Of a stretch of 51,671 bases of DNA, positions 14,862 through 23,304 are shown one piece after another. A program made the position numbers and the translations under genes. The number at the start of each line of letters is the position of its first letter. Position 1 is the stretch's first letter. The notes beneath the pieces are model-generated. The model was not told where the DNA came from. It was given only the letters and a program-made list of their open reading frames with translations, and did not search any database. Source of the stretch: an uncultured Oscillospiraceae bacterium (GTDB lineage: Bacteria > Bacillota > Clostridia > Oscillospirales > Oscillospiraceae); contig CALWYF010000011.1 of the NCBI GenBank assembly GCA_944385705.1, positions 1 to 51,671 of the forward strand, written 5' to 3'.

Positions 14862-16247
14862 ATGGGAATCAGATCTCTCGTAGGCGACAGGGCCTTCTAC
14901 CGGCGGCTTTTCACCGTAATGCTGCCCATCCTGGTGCAGAACATTATCACCAACTTTGTAAACCTTCTGGACAACGTCATGGTGGGTCAGGTGGGCACCG
15001 AGCCCATGTCCGGCGTGGCCATAGTCAACCAGCTGCTGTTTGTATTCAACCTATGTATTTTCGGAGGCCTGGCGGGAGCGGGGATATTCACTGCCCAGTT
15101 CTACGGGAAAAAGGACAATCAGGGCATTGCCGAGAGCATAAGGGGCAAGATATACATTGCCGCCGGGGTCCTGGCCATAGCTCTGTTTGTACTCATAGCC
15201 TACGGTGAAGAGCTGATAATGCAGTTCATCCACGAGGGGGAGGAGGGCCTGGACATGGCCGCCACCCTGGAATACGGCAAGGACTACCTGAAGGTAATGC
15301 TTTTGCAGGTCTTCCCCTTCGCAGTGATGCAGATATATTCCAGCACTCTTCGAGAGACCGGGGAGACGGTGCTGCCCATGAAGGCGGGGATTGTTGCGGT
15401 GCTGGTGAATCTCACCGGCAACTATATCCTTATCTTCGGCAAGCTGGGGGCCCCGGAACTGGGGGTGGTGGGCGCTGCCATAGCCACGGTGATATCCCGC
15501 TATGCCGAGTGCCTCATCGTGGTCATCTGGACCCACACCCACAAACAGCGCTGCCCATACATAAGCCAGGTGTACAGGAGCCCACGCATCCCGGCGGAGC
15601 TGGTGAGGAAGATAGTCTTCATGGGTCTGCCTCTGCTGGTGAACGAGCTTCTGTGGTCCGGGGGCATGACCATGCTCAACCAATGCTATTCCGTCCGGGG
15701 CCTGGAGGTGGTCTCCGCCATGAACATCTCCACCACGGTGTCAAACCTCTTCTTCTGCGCCTTCTTTGCCATGGGCAACACCGTGGCCATAATGGTGGGG
15801 CAGCTGCTGGGGGCGGGCAAGCTGGAGCAGGCCGTGGAGGAGGACAGGAAGCTCATCGCCTTTGCCGTGGTGCTCTGCGCCGCCGTGGGGGTGGTGATGG
15901 CGGCTCTGGCTCCGGCCATACCCCAGATATACAACACCACTTCCACAGTGAAGAGACTGGCGGAAAGCCTGCTGCTGGTGGTGTCCGTGACCATGCCGGT
16001 CCACGGTTTCAACAACGCCTGCTTCTTTACTCTCCGCTCCGGGGGCAAAACCATCATAACCTTCCTTTTTGACAGCGTCTATCTCTGGGTACTGTGCGTG
16101 CCTCTGGCCTTCATCCTGTCCAGATTCACCGCTGTGCCCATCCTGCCCCTGTTCATCGCCGTGCAGCTGCCGGACCTCGTAAAGGCGGCCATGGGTTACG
16201 TGATGGTGAAAAAGCGCATGTGGGTTAAAAATCTGGTAAAAGACTGA
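14862..16247 (+). CDS. MATE family efflux transporter
   Basis: 461 residues and twelve hydrophobic helices in two pseudo-repeats. MLPILVQNIITNFVNLLDNVMVG at the start and the second-half equivalent GLPLLVNELLWSGGMTMLNQ are MatE signatures. These proteins export drugs or metabolites in exchange for Na+ or H+. CGAGGT precedes the ATG. It has its own promoter and is followed after 25 bases by a second membrane protein gene, possibly co-transcribed. Confidence 0.9.
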   Translation: MGIRSLVGDRAFYRRLFTVMLPILVQNIITNFVNLLDNVMVGQVGTEPMSGVAIVNQLLFVFNLCIFGGLAGAGIFTAQFYGKKDNQGIAESIRGKIYIAAGVLAIALFVLIAYGEELIMQFIHEGEEGLDMAATLEYGKDYLKVMLLQVFPFAVMQIYSSTLRETGETVLPMKAGIVAVLVNLTGNYILIFGKLGAPELGVVGAAIATVISRYAECLIVVIWTHTHKQRCPYISQVYRSPRIPAELVRKIVFMGLPLLVNELLWSGGMTMLNQCYSVRGLEVVSAMNISTTVSNLFFCAFFAMGNTVAIMVGQLLGAGKLEQAVEEDRKLIAFAVVLCAAVGVVMAALAPAIPQIYNTTSTVKRLAESLLLVVSVTMPVHGFNNACFFTLRSGGKTIITFLFDSVYLWVLCVPLAFILSRFTAVPILPLFIAVQLPDLVKAAMGYVMVKKRMWVKNLVKD

Positions 16248-16272
16248 TACTTCTTTTCGGGAGGTGCGGTTC

Positions 16273-17595
16273 ATGGAAGAAAAAAAGCTGCTGAAGAGGC
16301 TGAATGCCTCCAAACTTCTGCTGTGGCTCATCTTAGCTGGTGTGTTTGCCCTCATGCTGCTGTGCAACCTGAAAACCCCAATGATAGCCGACGACTATGC
16401 CTACTGCTTCAGCTTTGCCGACGGGCAGAGGGTGGACAGCCTGGGGGATATCTTCGCTTCCATGGCGGCCCATCGCCTGTGGATGAACGGCCGGGTAATA
16501 GCCCATTTCCTGGTGCAGCTGTTTCTCATGCTGCCGCCCCTGGTCTTTGACGTTTTAAACAGCGCCGTTTTTGCCGCCACCTTGTATCTCACCGCCTCCC
16601 TGGCCCGGAAAAAAGGGGAGAGGGGAACGCTGCCGCTCCTGGGGGCCTTTTGCCTGCTGTGGATATATACTCCCGCCTTCGGACAGGTCTTCCTCTGGCT
16701 GGACGGCTCGGTGAACTACCTGTGGTCGGTGCTCTTTTCCCTGCTGATGCTGAAGGCCTATGTGCTTAAATTCCGGGAGGACAGGGAACTGCCCAAAGTC
16801 TGGGGCTGGCTTTTCCCGGTGTTCTGCTTTGCCGTGGGAGCTTTCTGCGAGCCCTCTGCCGTGGGCACCATATTCTGCTGCGCCCTGCTGCTGGCCCTGG
16901 GCAGGATACTATATAAGCAGCGTCTGAGCCCACTGCTGCTGATCTCCCTGGCCGCCGCCTTTGCCGGCTTGCTGTATATGATACTTGCTCCCGGGGAAGT
17001 GAACAATAAATCCGCCACCATGACCATCTCCGGGCTGGTCTACGGCTTTGTCAACTCCATGGAGCTGTACCGGCAGCTGTGGCCCCTGCTGCTCATATAC
17101 CTGGCCCTGGCCTTTGCCGCCTGGCAGTTCAAGGTACCGCCTAGACAGCAGCTGCTTGCTCTGAGCTTTATCCTGGCCTCCCTGGCGGGAGTGTTCGTGC
17201 TGAGCTTTGCCGGGTATGCCCAGCCCCGCTCCGCCTGCTACGGCTGCTTCATGGCCGTGGCCGCCTCGGCGGCACTGTTCCCGGCGGTGCTGGAGAGCCG
17301 TTTTCAGCCTGCTGCACTCTTCGCCCTCACCGCCGCATTGACTGCCACCTTGTACTGGGGGGCCGTGGGCGTGCAGGATATCTGCGAGAGCTGTGCCCAG
17401 CAGGAGAGAAATGAAACCCTTATCCTGGAGGCCGTGAATACGGGAGCCGGGGATGTGACGGTGGAGCCGGTATACTTTGCCACAAAATACAGCTCCGGCT
17501 GGGACCTGAGCTATATAAGCCAGGACCCCTCCGCCTGGAACAATGTGTACATGGCGGAATATTACGGACTGGACAGTCTGCGCCTGGCAGAATAG
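16273..17595 (+). CDS. DUF6056-like polytopic membrane protein
   Basis: 440 residues from ATG 16273 (GGGAGGT upstream; an in-frame GTG lies at 16264). About ten membrane helices after a short basic head. The first outside loop carries MIADDYAYCFSFADG and RLWMNGRVIAHFLVQ, the DDY...GR pattern of the DUF6056 group, which resembles GT-C-type glycosyltransferases with an acidic pair in loop 1. A short soluble tail (about 375-440) follows. A transferase role in surface polysaccharide is possible but unproven. Confidence 0.7.
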   Translation: MEEKKLLKRLNASKLLLWLILAGVFALMLLCNLKTPMIADDYAYCFSFADGQRVDSLGDIFASMAAHRLWMNGRVIAHFLVQLFLMLPPLVFDVLNSAVFAATLYLTASLARKKGERGTLPLLGAFCLLWIYTPAFGQVFLWLDGSVNYLWSVLFSLLMLKAYVLKFREDRELPKVWGWLFPVFCFAVGAFCEPSAVGTIFCCALLLALGRILYKQRLSPLLLISLAAAFAGLLYMILAPGEVNNKSATMTISGLVYGFVNSMELYRQLWPLLLIYLALAFAAWQFKVPPRQQLLALSFILASLAGVFVLSFAGYAQPRSACYGCFMAVAASAALFPAVLESRFQPAALFALTAALTATLYWGAVGVQDICESCAQQERNETLILEAVNTGAGDVTVEPVYFATKYSSGWDLSYISQDPSAWNNVYMAEYYGLDSLRLAE

Positions 17596-17608
17596 AAGCT
17601 GAAAACTC

Positions 17609-17648
17609 AAAACTGCCGCCCCGGCTGACACGAGCGGGCGGCAGTTTT
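17609..17648. terminator. Bidirectional terminator between DUF6056-like gene and sigE
   Basis: A 13-bp stem AAAACTGCCGCCC (17609-17621 with 17636-17648) with T-tracts at both outer ends serves both convergent genes. Confidence 0.85.
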
Positions 17649-17677
17649 TACATCATATATACGGACAGCGGAAGTCC

Positions 17678-18400
17678 TCAGCACTGCTGAAGGCGCAGCA
17701 TCTCCCGGCGGAGCCGGTCGATTATGCGCTTTTCCAGGCGGCTGATGTAGCTCTGGGATATGCCCAGCATATCCGCCACCTCCTTCTGGGTGTACTCCTT
17801 CCCGGCGGGCAGGCCGAAGCGCAGCAATATTATCTCCCGCTCCCGTTTATCCAGGGAGTCTATGGCCTCCATGAGCATCTGCCGGTCCGCGTCGTCCTCC
17901 AGAGGACGGTACACCTCGTCCTCCTCGGTGCCCAGAATGTCCGAGAGCAAAAGCTCATTGCCGTCCCAGTCGGTGTTGAGAGGCTCGTCAAAGCTCACCT
18001 CAGTGCGCTGGGAGTTTATCTTGCGCAGGTACATGAGTATCTCGTTCTCGATGCAGCGGGAGGCGTAGGTGGCAAGCTTGATGTTCTTGCCGGAGTTGAA
18101 AGTGTTCACCGCCTTTATTAGGCCGATGGTGCCTATGGATATAAGATCCTCGATGTTGATGCCGGTGTTTTCAAAGCGCTTGGAGATGTACACCACCAGG
18201 CGGAGGTTATGTTCTATCAGCTGCTGCCGGGCTTTCTCGTCTCCCAGCTGCAGGGCCTTTATGGCCTCTTCCTCCGCAGCTCTTTCCAGGGGCGGCGGCA
18301 GGGTGTCGCTGCCGCCTATGTAAAAAACCGGCGGCGGTTCTATTCCAAGGATGTTGAATATCTGGTCACGGATAAAGACTATTTGGGGCTTGCAAAGCAT
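17678..18400 (-). CDS. sigE: RNA polymerase sporulation sigma factor, pro-sigma-E
   Basis: 240 residues. The start at ATG 18400 is favoured because GGAGGAACC lies upstream; the frame stays open to 18439. After a roughly 26-residue pro-sequence comes [11 protein letters not shown], the conserved point where SpoIIGA removes the leader. The core ([57 protein letters not shown]) is near-identical to Bacillus sigma-E. The C-terminal region 4 helix-turn-helix ([20 protein letters not shown]) is intact. It controls early mother-cell genes. It lies 43 bases after spoIIGA in the same orientation. sigG, often next, is not in the window. Confidence 0.97.
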   Translation of the reverse strand: MLCKPQIVFIRDQIFNILGIEPPPVFYIGGSDTLPPPLERAAEEEAIKALQLGDEKARQQLIEHNLRLVVYISKRFENTGINIEDLISIGTIGLIKAVNTFNSGKNIKLATYASRCIENEILMYLRKINSQRTEVSFDEPLNTDWDGNELLLSDILGTEEDEVYRPLEDDADRQMLMEAIDSLDKREREIILLRFGLPAGKEYTQKEVADMLGISQSYISRLEKRIIDRLRREMLRLQQC

Positions 18401-18443
18401 ATAAAGGTTCCTCCATGGGATTAATAGATTACGGGGCAAAGGC

Positions 18444-19247
18444 CTAGATTATGCCGTCGAAGCCGGGCCCGGCGGCCTTGGGGGACAGAGCTACCAGCCG
18501 GTCCCGGTCCTCCCGGCCGTCTATCAGCAGCTTGTCGGGCTTGAACACCGGCAGGAGGCCGCCGCCCCCCAGGGCGGAAAAGGGGATGAGCCGCAGCCGC
18601 CCCGTCAGCTCCGGAAAGGCGGCGGCGGAGCGGAGCAGCTCCACCGGGTCGGCTATATCCAGCAGGGAGGCGGCAGGGCCGAAGAGCTCTCTCAGAGCCT
18701 GGGGGCACACTACCGCCACCGGGGCGCCGCTGATGGGGTCCGTAAGACAGTTGCCGCTGTCCACCATGGCGCTGAGACGGCAGCTGCGGCGGAGCAGCTG
18801 TATCTCAAGAAGCCTTGTGCCGTGGCCGGAGGCCCCGGGGGCGGCGGAAAATATGAGGCGCAGTGCTCCGTAGGCCAGCAGAAAGCACACAGTCAGCAGC
18901 CGCAGGTCCAGGCGGATATAGCCGAAGTTCAGCTCCAGGGCCCAGAGGGCGCCGCCCAAAGCGGCGGAGAGGGCCAGGAACACCCCGGCACAGGCCGCCC
19001 CCCGGCGCTGCCCGGCATAGGCTATAAGGAGCATTACTCCGCCGAAGACCGCTTTCCACAGGGGAGAGGCCAAAAAGCCGAAGCCGGGCACAAAGACCAG
19101 CACAGAGTAGGCGGCGCCCAGCAGCGCCGCCATAAAATACCTGCCCCGCCTGAGAGGCAGGGCGCATAGCCGGGCGGCACACAGGCACAGAAGGTAGTCC
19201 GCCAGCAGGTTTGAGAGGAAAAGACTGTCTGCATAGATGATCTCCAT
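18444..19247 (-). CDS. spoIIGA: Sigma-E processing peptidase SpoIIGA
   Basis: 267 residues from ATG 19247, which aligns with the MxIYxDxxxLxN start of the family ([18 protein letters not shown]). Five hydrophobic helices (to about residue 135) anchor a C-terminal aspartic protease domain with catalytic Asp163 in [11 protein letters not shown]. It cleaves the pro-sequence of sigma-E in the mother-cell septal membrane. No Shine-Dalgarno is visible, and a -10-like TATACT ends only six bases before the ATG, so translation may be leaderless or the true start lies elsewhere. Confidence 0.92.
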   Translation of the reverse strand: MEIIYADSLFLSNLLADYLLCLCAARLCALPLRRGRYFMAALLGAAYSVLVFVPGFGFLASPLWKAVFGGVMLLIAYAGQRRGAACAGVFLALSAALGGALWALELNFGYIRLDLRLLTVCFLLAYGALRLIFSAAPGASGHGTRLLEIQLLRRSCRLSAMVDSGNCLTDPISGAPVAVVCPQALRELFGPAASLLDIADPVELLRSAAAFPELTGRLRLIPFSALGGGGLLPVFKPDKLLIDGREDRDRLVALSPKAAGPGFDGII

Positions 19248-19253
19248 GGCCTG

Positions 19254-19301
19254 AGTATAGCACCGGCAGGCTGCACAATTTGTCAATTGGGAATTGTCAA
19301 A
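19254..19301 (-). promoter_or_regulatory. Candidate spoIIGA promoter with Spo0A-like boxes
   Basis: On the minus strand TTGACA (19281-19286) and TATACT (19254-19259) are 21 bp apart. The spoIIG promoter of Bacillus also has an over-long spacer and needs Spo0A. On the plus strand TTGTCAAT (19280-19287) and TTGTCAAA (19294-19301) resemble the 0A box TTGTCGAA with two and one mismatch. Suggestive, not proven. Confidence 0.4.
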
Positions 19302-19322
19302 CAGGCCCCGCTGTGGTAAAAT
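19294..19322 (+). promoter_or_regulatory. Sigma-A promoter of the pyrH operon
   Basis: TTGTCA (19294-19299), 17-bp spacer, TAAAAT (19317-19322). The leader of about 70 nt contains GC-rich self-complementary segments (CCCGGG and CCCCGGGG near 19360-19380) close to the ribosome binding site. The -35 overlaps the second Spo0A-like box. Confidence 0.65.
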
Positions 19323-19398
19323 CTATGAGAAATTTATGTATATGATGCCTCGGAGCGCCCGGGGCGCAGGCCCCCGGGGCCGGAAGGGATAAGAGAAT

Positions 19399-20109
19399 AT
19401 GAGCTTTGTGTATAAGCGGGTGCTTATAAAAATAAGCGGCGAGGCCTTGGCAGGAGAAAAGGGGACGGGCTTTGACTTCGACTTCGTCTCCCGCGTCTGC
19501 CGGACGGTGAAGAGCTGTGTGGATGAGGGACTGGAAGCAGGCATAGTCATAGGCGGCGGCAACTTCTGGCGGGGCGTGAAGGACGGCGCAGGAAAAGTGG
19601 AGCGTGTCAGCGCCGACCGCATGGGCATGCTCGCCACCTGCATGAACTGCCTGGCTGTCTGCGATGTGTTCCGGCAGCTGGGGGCCAAGGCCCGCATCCA
19701 GACCGCCGTGGACATCCAGGGCGTGGGCGAGCGCTATGACACCACAAAGAGCATAGAATACATGCAGCAGGGGAACATCGTCCTCTTCGGCGGCGGCAGC
19801 GGCTCTCCCTTCTTCTCTACCGACACCGCGGCAGTGCTCCGGGCGGCGGAGATTCACGCCGACGCCATACTCCTGGCCAAGAACATCGACGGAGTCTACA
19901 GCGACGACCCCAGGAAAAATCCCCAGGCAGTGCGCTTTGACAGCATAGGCTACGACGAAGTCCTGGCAAGGCACCTGGCCGTTATGGACACCACGGCCAC
20001 CAGCCTGGCCATGGACAACAACATCCCCGTCATCGTCTTTGCCCTGGCCCAGCCGGAGAATATCCGCCGGGTGCTCATGGGCGAGGATGTGGGCACCACG
20101 GTAAAGTAA
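19399..20109 (+). CDS. pyrH: UMP kinase
   Basis: 236 residues. YKRVLIKISGEALAG is the nucleotide-binding start of bacterial UMP kinase (amino-acid-kinase fold). GGGNFWRG, ADRMGMLAT, GGGSGSPFFSTDTAA and KNIDGVYSDDP are further family motifs. It phosphorylates UMP to UDP. First gene of the operon pyrH-frr-uppS-dxr-rseP-ispG-polC, an order common in Firmicutes; here it is separated from tsf/rpsB by the divergent spoIIGA-sigE. Confidence 0.97.
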   Translation: MSFVYKRVLIKISGEALAGEKGTGFDFDFVSRVCRTVKSCVDEGLEAGIVIGGGNFWRGVKDGAGKVERVSADRMGMLATCMNCLAVCDVFRQLGAKARIQTAVDIQGVGERYDTTKSIEYMQQGNIVLFGGGSGSPFFSTDTAAVLRAAEIHADAILLAKNIDGVYSDDPRKNPQAVRFDSIGYDEVLARHLAVMDTTATSLAMDNNIPVIVFALAQPENIRRVLMGEDVGTTVK

Positions 20110-20149
20110 AGAAAATTTTTTGGATATACTTACAACAGGAGGAAGCAAT

Positions 20150-20701
20150 ATGTCTGACTACAGCCAATTTGAAAACAAGATGAAAAAGACCTGCGAGTCT
20201 CTCAGCACTCAGCTGGCCACACTGAGAGCCGGCCGGGCAAACGCCTCCGTGCTGGACCAGATCCAGGTGGACTATTACGGTTCCCCCACACCCATCCAGC
20301 AGGTGGCCTCCATTGCCACCCCGGACCCCCGCACCCTGGTTATCCAGCCCTGGGACGGCTCCGTGCTCAAGGGCATAGAGAAGGCCATCCTGGCCTCCGA
20401 TCTGGGCCTCAACCCCCAGAACGACGGGCGCATCATACGCCTGGTTTTCCCGCCCCTCACCGAGGAGAGACGTAAGGATCTGGTAAAGCAGACCAAGAAA
20501 TATGCCGAGGAGAGCAAGGTGGCAATCCGCAACATTCGCCGGGACGCCATCGAGAAGTTCAAGAAGCAGCAGAAGGCTTCGGAGATCACCGAGGACGATT
20601 ACAAGATAGCCGAGAAAGACGTGCAGAAGCTCACCGACGACTTCATCAAGGAGATAGACAAGATAGCCGACAAGAAGGAAAAGGAACTGCTGGAAATCTG
20701 A
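20150..20701 (+). CDS. frr: Ribosome recycling factor
   Basis: 183 residues from ATG 20150 with AGGAGGAAGC upstream (an in-frame ATG at 20120 lacks a site). LRAGRANASVLDQIQVDYYG is the RRF signature and RIIRLVFPPLTEERRKDLVK the conserved central helix region. Length is normal for the family (about 185). It splits post-termination ribosomes together with EF-G. It lies 40 bases after pyrH and one base before uppS. Confidence 0.97.
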   Translation: MSDYSQFENKMKKTCESLSTQLATLRAGRANASVLDQIQVDYYGSPTPIQQVASIATPDPRTLVIQPWDGSVLKGIEKAILASDLGLNPQNDGRIIRLVFPPLTEERRKDLVKQTKKYAEESKVAIRNIRRDAIEKFKKQQKASEITEDDYKIAEKDVQKLTDDFIKEIDKIADKKEKELLEI

Positions 20702-20702
20702 T

Positions 20703-21449
20703 ATGGCTGATATTACAAACAATAGGGCGGGGAGCCAGGCCGGGCCTGGGGTTCCCCGCCATATTGCCATCATACTGGATGGCAACGGCCGCTGGGCCAA
20801 GAAGCGGGGGCTGCCCCGCACCGCAGGACATATGGCCGGGGCGGAGACCTTCCGGCGCATAGCTACATACTGCAAAAACATAGGCGTTGAATACCTGACG
20901 GTGTACGCCTTCTCCACCGAGAACTGGAAACGCCCGGAGGAAGAGGTGGGCACCATCATGAAGCTGCTGGGGCGCTACCTGGATGAGGCCATACGCACCA
21001 TGGAGAAGGACCACATCCGCATGAAGGTATTCGGTGAGCTGGCAAGACTTAGTCCCCAGCTCCGGGAGATGGTGGATCGCACCGACGAAATCTCCCAGCA
21101 CTACCGGGGCTTCCAGGCCAACATATGCCTGAACTACGGGGGAAGGGACGAAATTGTCCATGCCGCCCGGCGCTACGCTCAGGACTATGCCGCAGGGAAG
21201 GTCCAGGGAGAGCTCAGCGAGGAGCAGTTTGGAAACTACCTCTACTCTGCCGGCATCCCCGACCCGGATCTGCTCATCCGTCCCGGCGGGGAGATGCGCA
21301 TATCCAACTTCCTGCTGTGGCAGTGCGCCTATGCGGAGTTCTACTTCACCGACGTGCTCTGGCCGGATTTCACCCCGGAGGAACTGGATAAGGCCATTGC
21401 GGAATTCAATCGCCGGGACCGGCGCTATGGCGGAGTGAAGAACCCATGA
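20703..21449 (+). CDS. uppS: Isoprenyl (undecaprenyl diphosphate) synthase
   Basis: 248 residues. The catalytic Asp26 sits in IILDGNGRWAKKRGLPRTAG. YAFSTENWKRP and LIRPGGEMRISNFLLWQCAY are the other cis-prenyltransferase motifs. It makes the C55 lipid carrier for peptidoglycan and wall polymers. The ATG follows the frr stop by one base, and the gene ends in a four-base ATGA overlap with the AlkD-like gene. Confidence 0.96.
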   Translation: MADITNNRAGSQAGPGVPRHIAIILDGNGRWAKKRGLPRTAGHMAGAETFRRIATYCKNIGVEYLTVYAFSTENWKRPEEEVGTIMKLLGRYLDEAIRTMEKDHIRMKVFGELARLSPQLREMVDRTDEISQHYRGFQANICLNYGGRDEIVHAARRYAQDYAAGKVQGELSEEQFGNYLYSAGIPDPDLLIRPGGEMRISNFLLWQCAYAEFYFTDVLWPDFTPEELDKAIAEFNRRDRRYGGVKNP

Positions 21450-22123
21450 CGGAAATTCAGGAGAGGCTCTTTGAGCTGAAGGACGAGAAGTACCGGGACT
21501 TTAACGCCTCCCTCATCCCAACGGTGGATAAGTCCATCGTGATAGGAGTGCGGGTGCCGGTTCTGAGGAAGCTGGCAAAGGAGCTGAAGGGCAGCGTCCA
21601 GGCGGCTCAGTTTATGGCCGCCCTGCCCCATCATTACCACGAGGAGAACCTGCTCCAGGCCCTTTTGATAAACGAAATAAAGGACTTCGGGGGCTGCATG
21701 GAAGCCCTGGAGCTTTTTCTGCCTTTTGTGGACAACTGGGCGGTATGCGACATGCTGGGGCCAAAGGCCCTGGCAAAGGACAGAGAAAGGCTGATGGGAG
21801 CCATACTGCTGTGGCTGAAGTCGGAGCATCCATATACCCAGCGTTTTGGAATATGTATGCTCATGAGCCATTTCCTGGACGAGAACTTCAGGGAGGAATA
21901 CCTGGAGTTGGTGGCGGGAGTGCGCTCCGAGGAGTACTATGTGCGCATGATGCAGGCCTGGTACTTCGCCACGGCTCTGGCAAAGCAGTATGACAGCGCC
22001 GTCAAATACATAGAGGGGCGCAGACTGGAGAGCTGGACCCACAACAAAAGCATACAGAAGGCCCGGGAGAGCTTCAGGGTCAGCGACGAGCACAAGAAAT
22101 ATCTGAAAACTTTAAAGATTTAG
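21446..22123 (+). CDS. AlkD-like DNA alkylation repair protein
   Basis: 225 residues, all-helical HEAT-like repeats of the DNA alkylation repair family. VDNWAVCDML near residue 100 carries the Trp and Asp that in AlkD contact the lesion and backbone. HPYTQRFGICMLMSHFL and YYVRMMQAWYFATAL are typical of the group. AlkD removes 3- and 7-alkyl purines without base flipping; many clostridial relatives are untested. It is translationally coupled to uppS and sits where cdsA (phosphatidate cytidylyltransferase) is usually found between uppS and dxr. Confidence 0.85.
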   Translation: MTEIQERLFELKDEKYRDFNASLIPTVDKSIVIGVRVPVLRKLAKELKGSVQAAQFMAALPHHYHEENLLQALLINEIKDFGGCMEALELFLPFVDNWAVCDMLGPKALAKDRERLMGAILLWLKSEHPYTQRFGICMLMSHFLDENFREEYLELVAGVRSEEYYVRMMQAWYFATALAKQYDSAVKYIEGRRLESWTHNKSIQKARESFRVSDEHKKYLKTLKI

Positions 22124-22155
22124 ATATAATTTAGATATATAAAGAGGAAAATATT

Positions 22156-23304
22156 ATGGTAAAATCCATATCCGTATTGGGCTGCACCGGCTCTATCGGC
22201 CGCCAGACCATAGCCGTGGCCGAGCACACCGGCATAAAGGTTGCCGCCCTCACCGCCAACAGGAAGATAGATATGCTGGAGGAGCAGGCCCGGCGGCTGC
22301 ACCCGGCTTTCGTGGCGGTGTACGATGAGGCTGCGGCAAGGCAGTTCAAGATTGCCGTGGCGGACACCGACATCCGTGTGGGCTCAGGCATGGAGGGTAT
22401 TATCGAGGCTGCCACTCTGGAGGAGAGCGACTGCGTGGTCACCGCCGTGTCCGGCTCCGTGGGCCTCAAGCCCACCCTTGCGGCTATAGACGAGAAAAAG
22501 CGCATAGCCCTGGCCAACAAAGAGACCCTGGTCTGCGCCGGGGAAATCGTCATGGCCAGAGCCAGGGAGAAGGGGGCGGAGATAGTACCTGTGGATTCCG
22601 AGCACTCCGCCGTGTTCCAGTGCCTCATGGGCCGGAAAAAGGGAGAGCTGAAGAAGATACTCCTCACCGGCTCCGGCGGCCCCTTCCGGGGAAAAGCCCG
22701 GGCGGAGCTGGAGGATGTGACCCCGGAACAGGCAGTGGCCCACCCCAACTGGAACATGGGTGCCAAGATATCCGTGGACAGCGCCACAATGATGAACAAG
22801 GGCCTGGAGTTTATCGAGGCTATGCACCTGTTCTCCGTCACTCCCGACGACATCCAGGTGGTAATACACCCCCAGAGCGTCATACACTCTATGGTAGAGC
22901 TGGTTGACGGCACCGTTATTGCCCAGATGGGTGTGCCGGACATGGGACTGCCCATACAGCTGGCCCTCACCTACCCGGAGCGCCGCCCCTCCATGTTCAG
23001 CCGCCTGGACTTCACCAGACTGAAAGACCTGAGCTTTGAGGCACCGGACTTTGAAAAGACGCCCTGCCTGAAGCTGGCCATGGACTGCGCCCGCATAGGG
23101 GGCACCGCTCCCTGCGTCATGAGCGCCGCCAACGAGGTGGCCGTGGGCATGTTCCTGCGCCGGCGGCTGGGCTACAACCGCATTTACGACGCCGCCGCTT
23201 CCGCCGTGGAAAAGGTGGGGGTGGTGAAAGCGCCGGACCTGGAGACCATACTGGCTGCGGACGCCGCTGCCAGAACCTATGTTTTGGAGAATTTTTCTAA
23301 ATGA
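22156..23304 (+). CDS. dxr: 1-deoxy-D-xylulose-5-phosphate reductoisomerase
   Basis: 382 residues. NADPH-binding GCTGSIGRQT at the start, ANKETLV, the metal-site motif PVDSEHSAVFQ and the flexible-loop region around HPNWNMGAKISVDSATMMNK are all present. It performs the first committed step of the MEP pathway, making 2-C-methyl-D-erythritol 4-phosphate. AAAGAGG precedes the ATG. The stop overlaps the rseP start (ATGA). With ispG and uppS nearby the operon feeds isoprenoid synthesis. Confidence 0.97.
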   Translation: MVKSISVLGCTGSIGRQTIAVAEHTGIKVAALTANRKIDMLEEQARRLHPAFVAVYDEAAARQFKIAVADTDIRVGSGMEGIIEAATLEESDCVVTAVSGSVGLKPTLAAIDEKKRIALANKETLVCAGEIVMARAREKGAEIVPVDSEHSAVFQCLMGRKKGELKKILLTGSGGPFRGKARAELEDVTPEQAVAHPNWNMGAKISVDSATMMNKGLEFIEAMHLFSVTPDDIQVVIHPQSVIHSMVELVDGTVIAQMGVPDMGLPIQLALTYPERRPSMFSRLDFTRLKDLSFEAPDFEKTPCLKLAMDCARIGGTAPCVMSAANEVAVGMFLRRRLGYNRIYDAAASAVEKVGVVKAPDLETILAADAAARTYVLENFSK

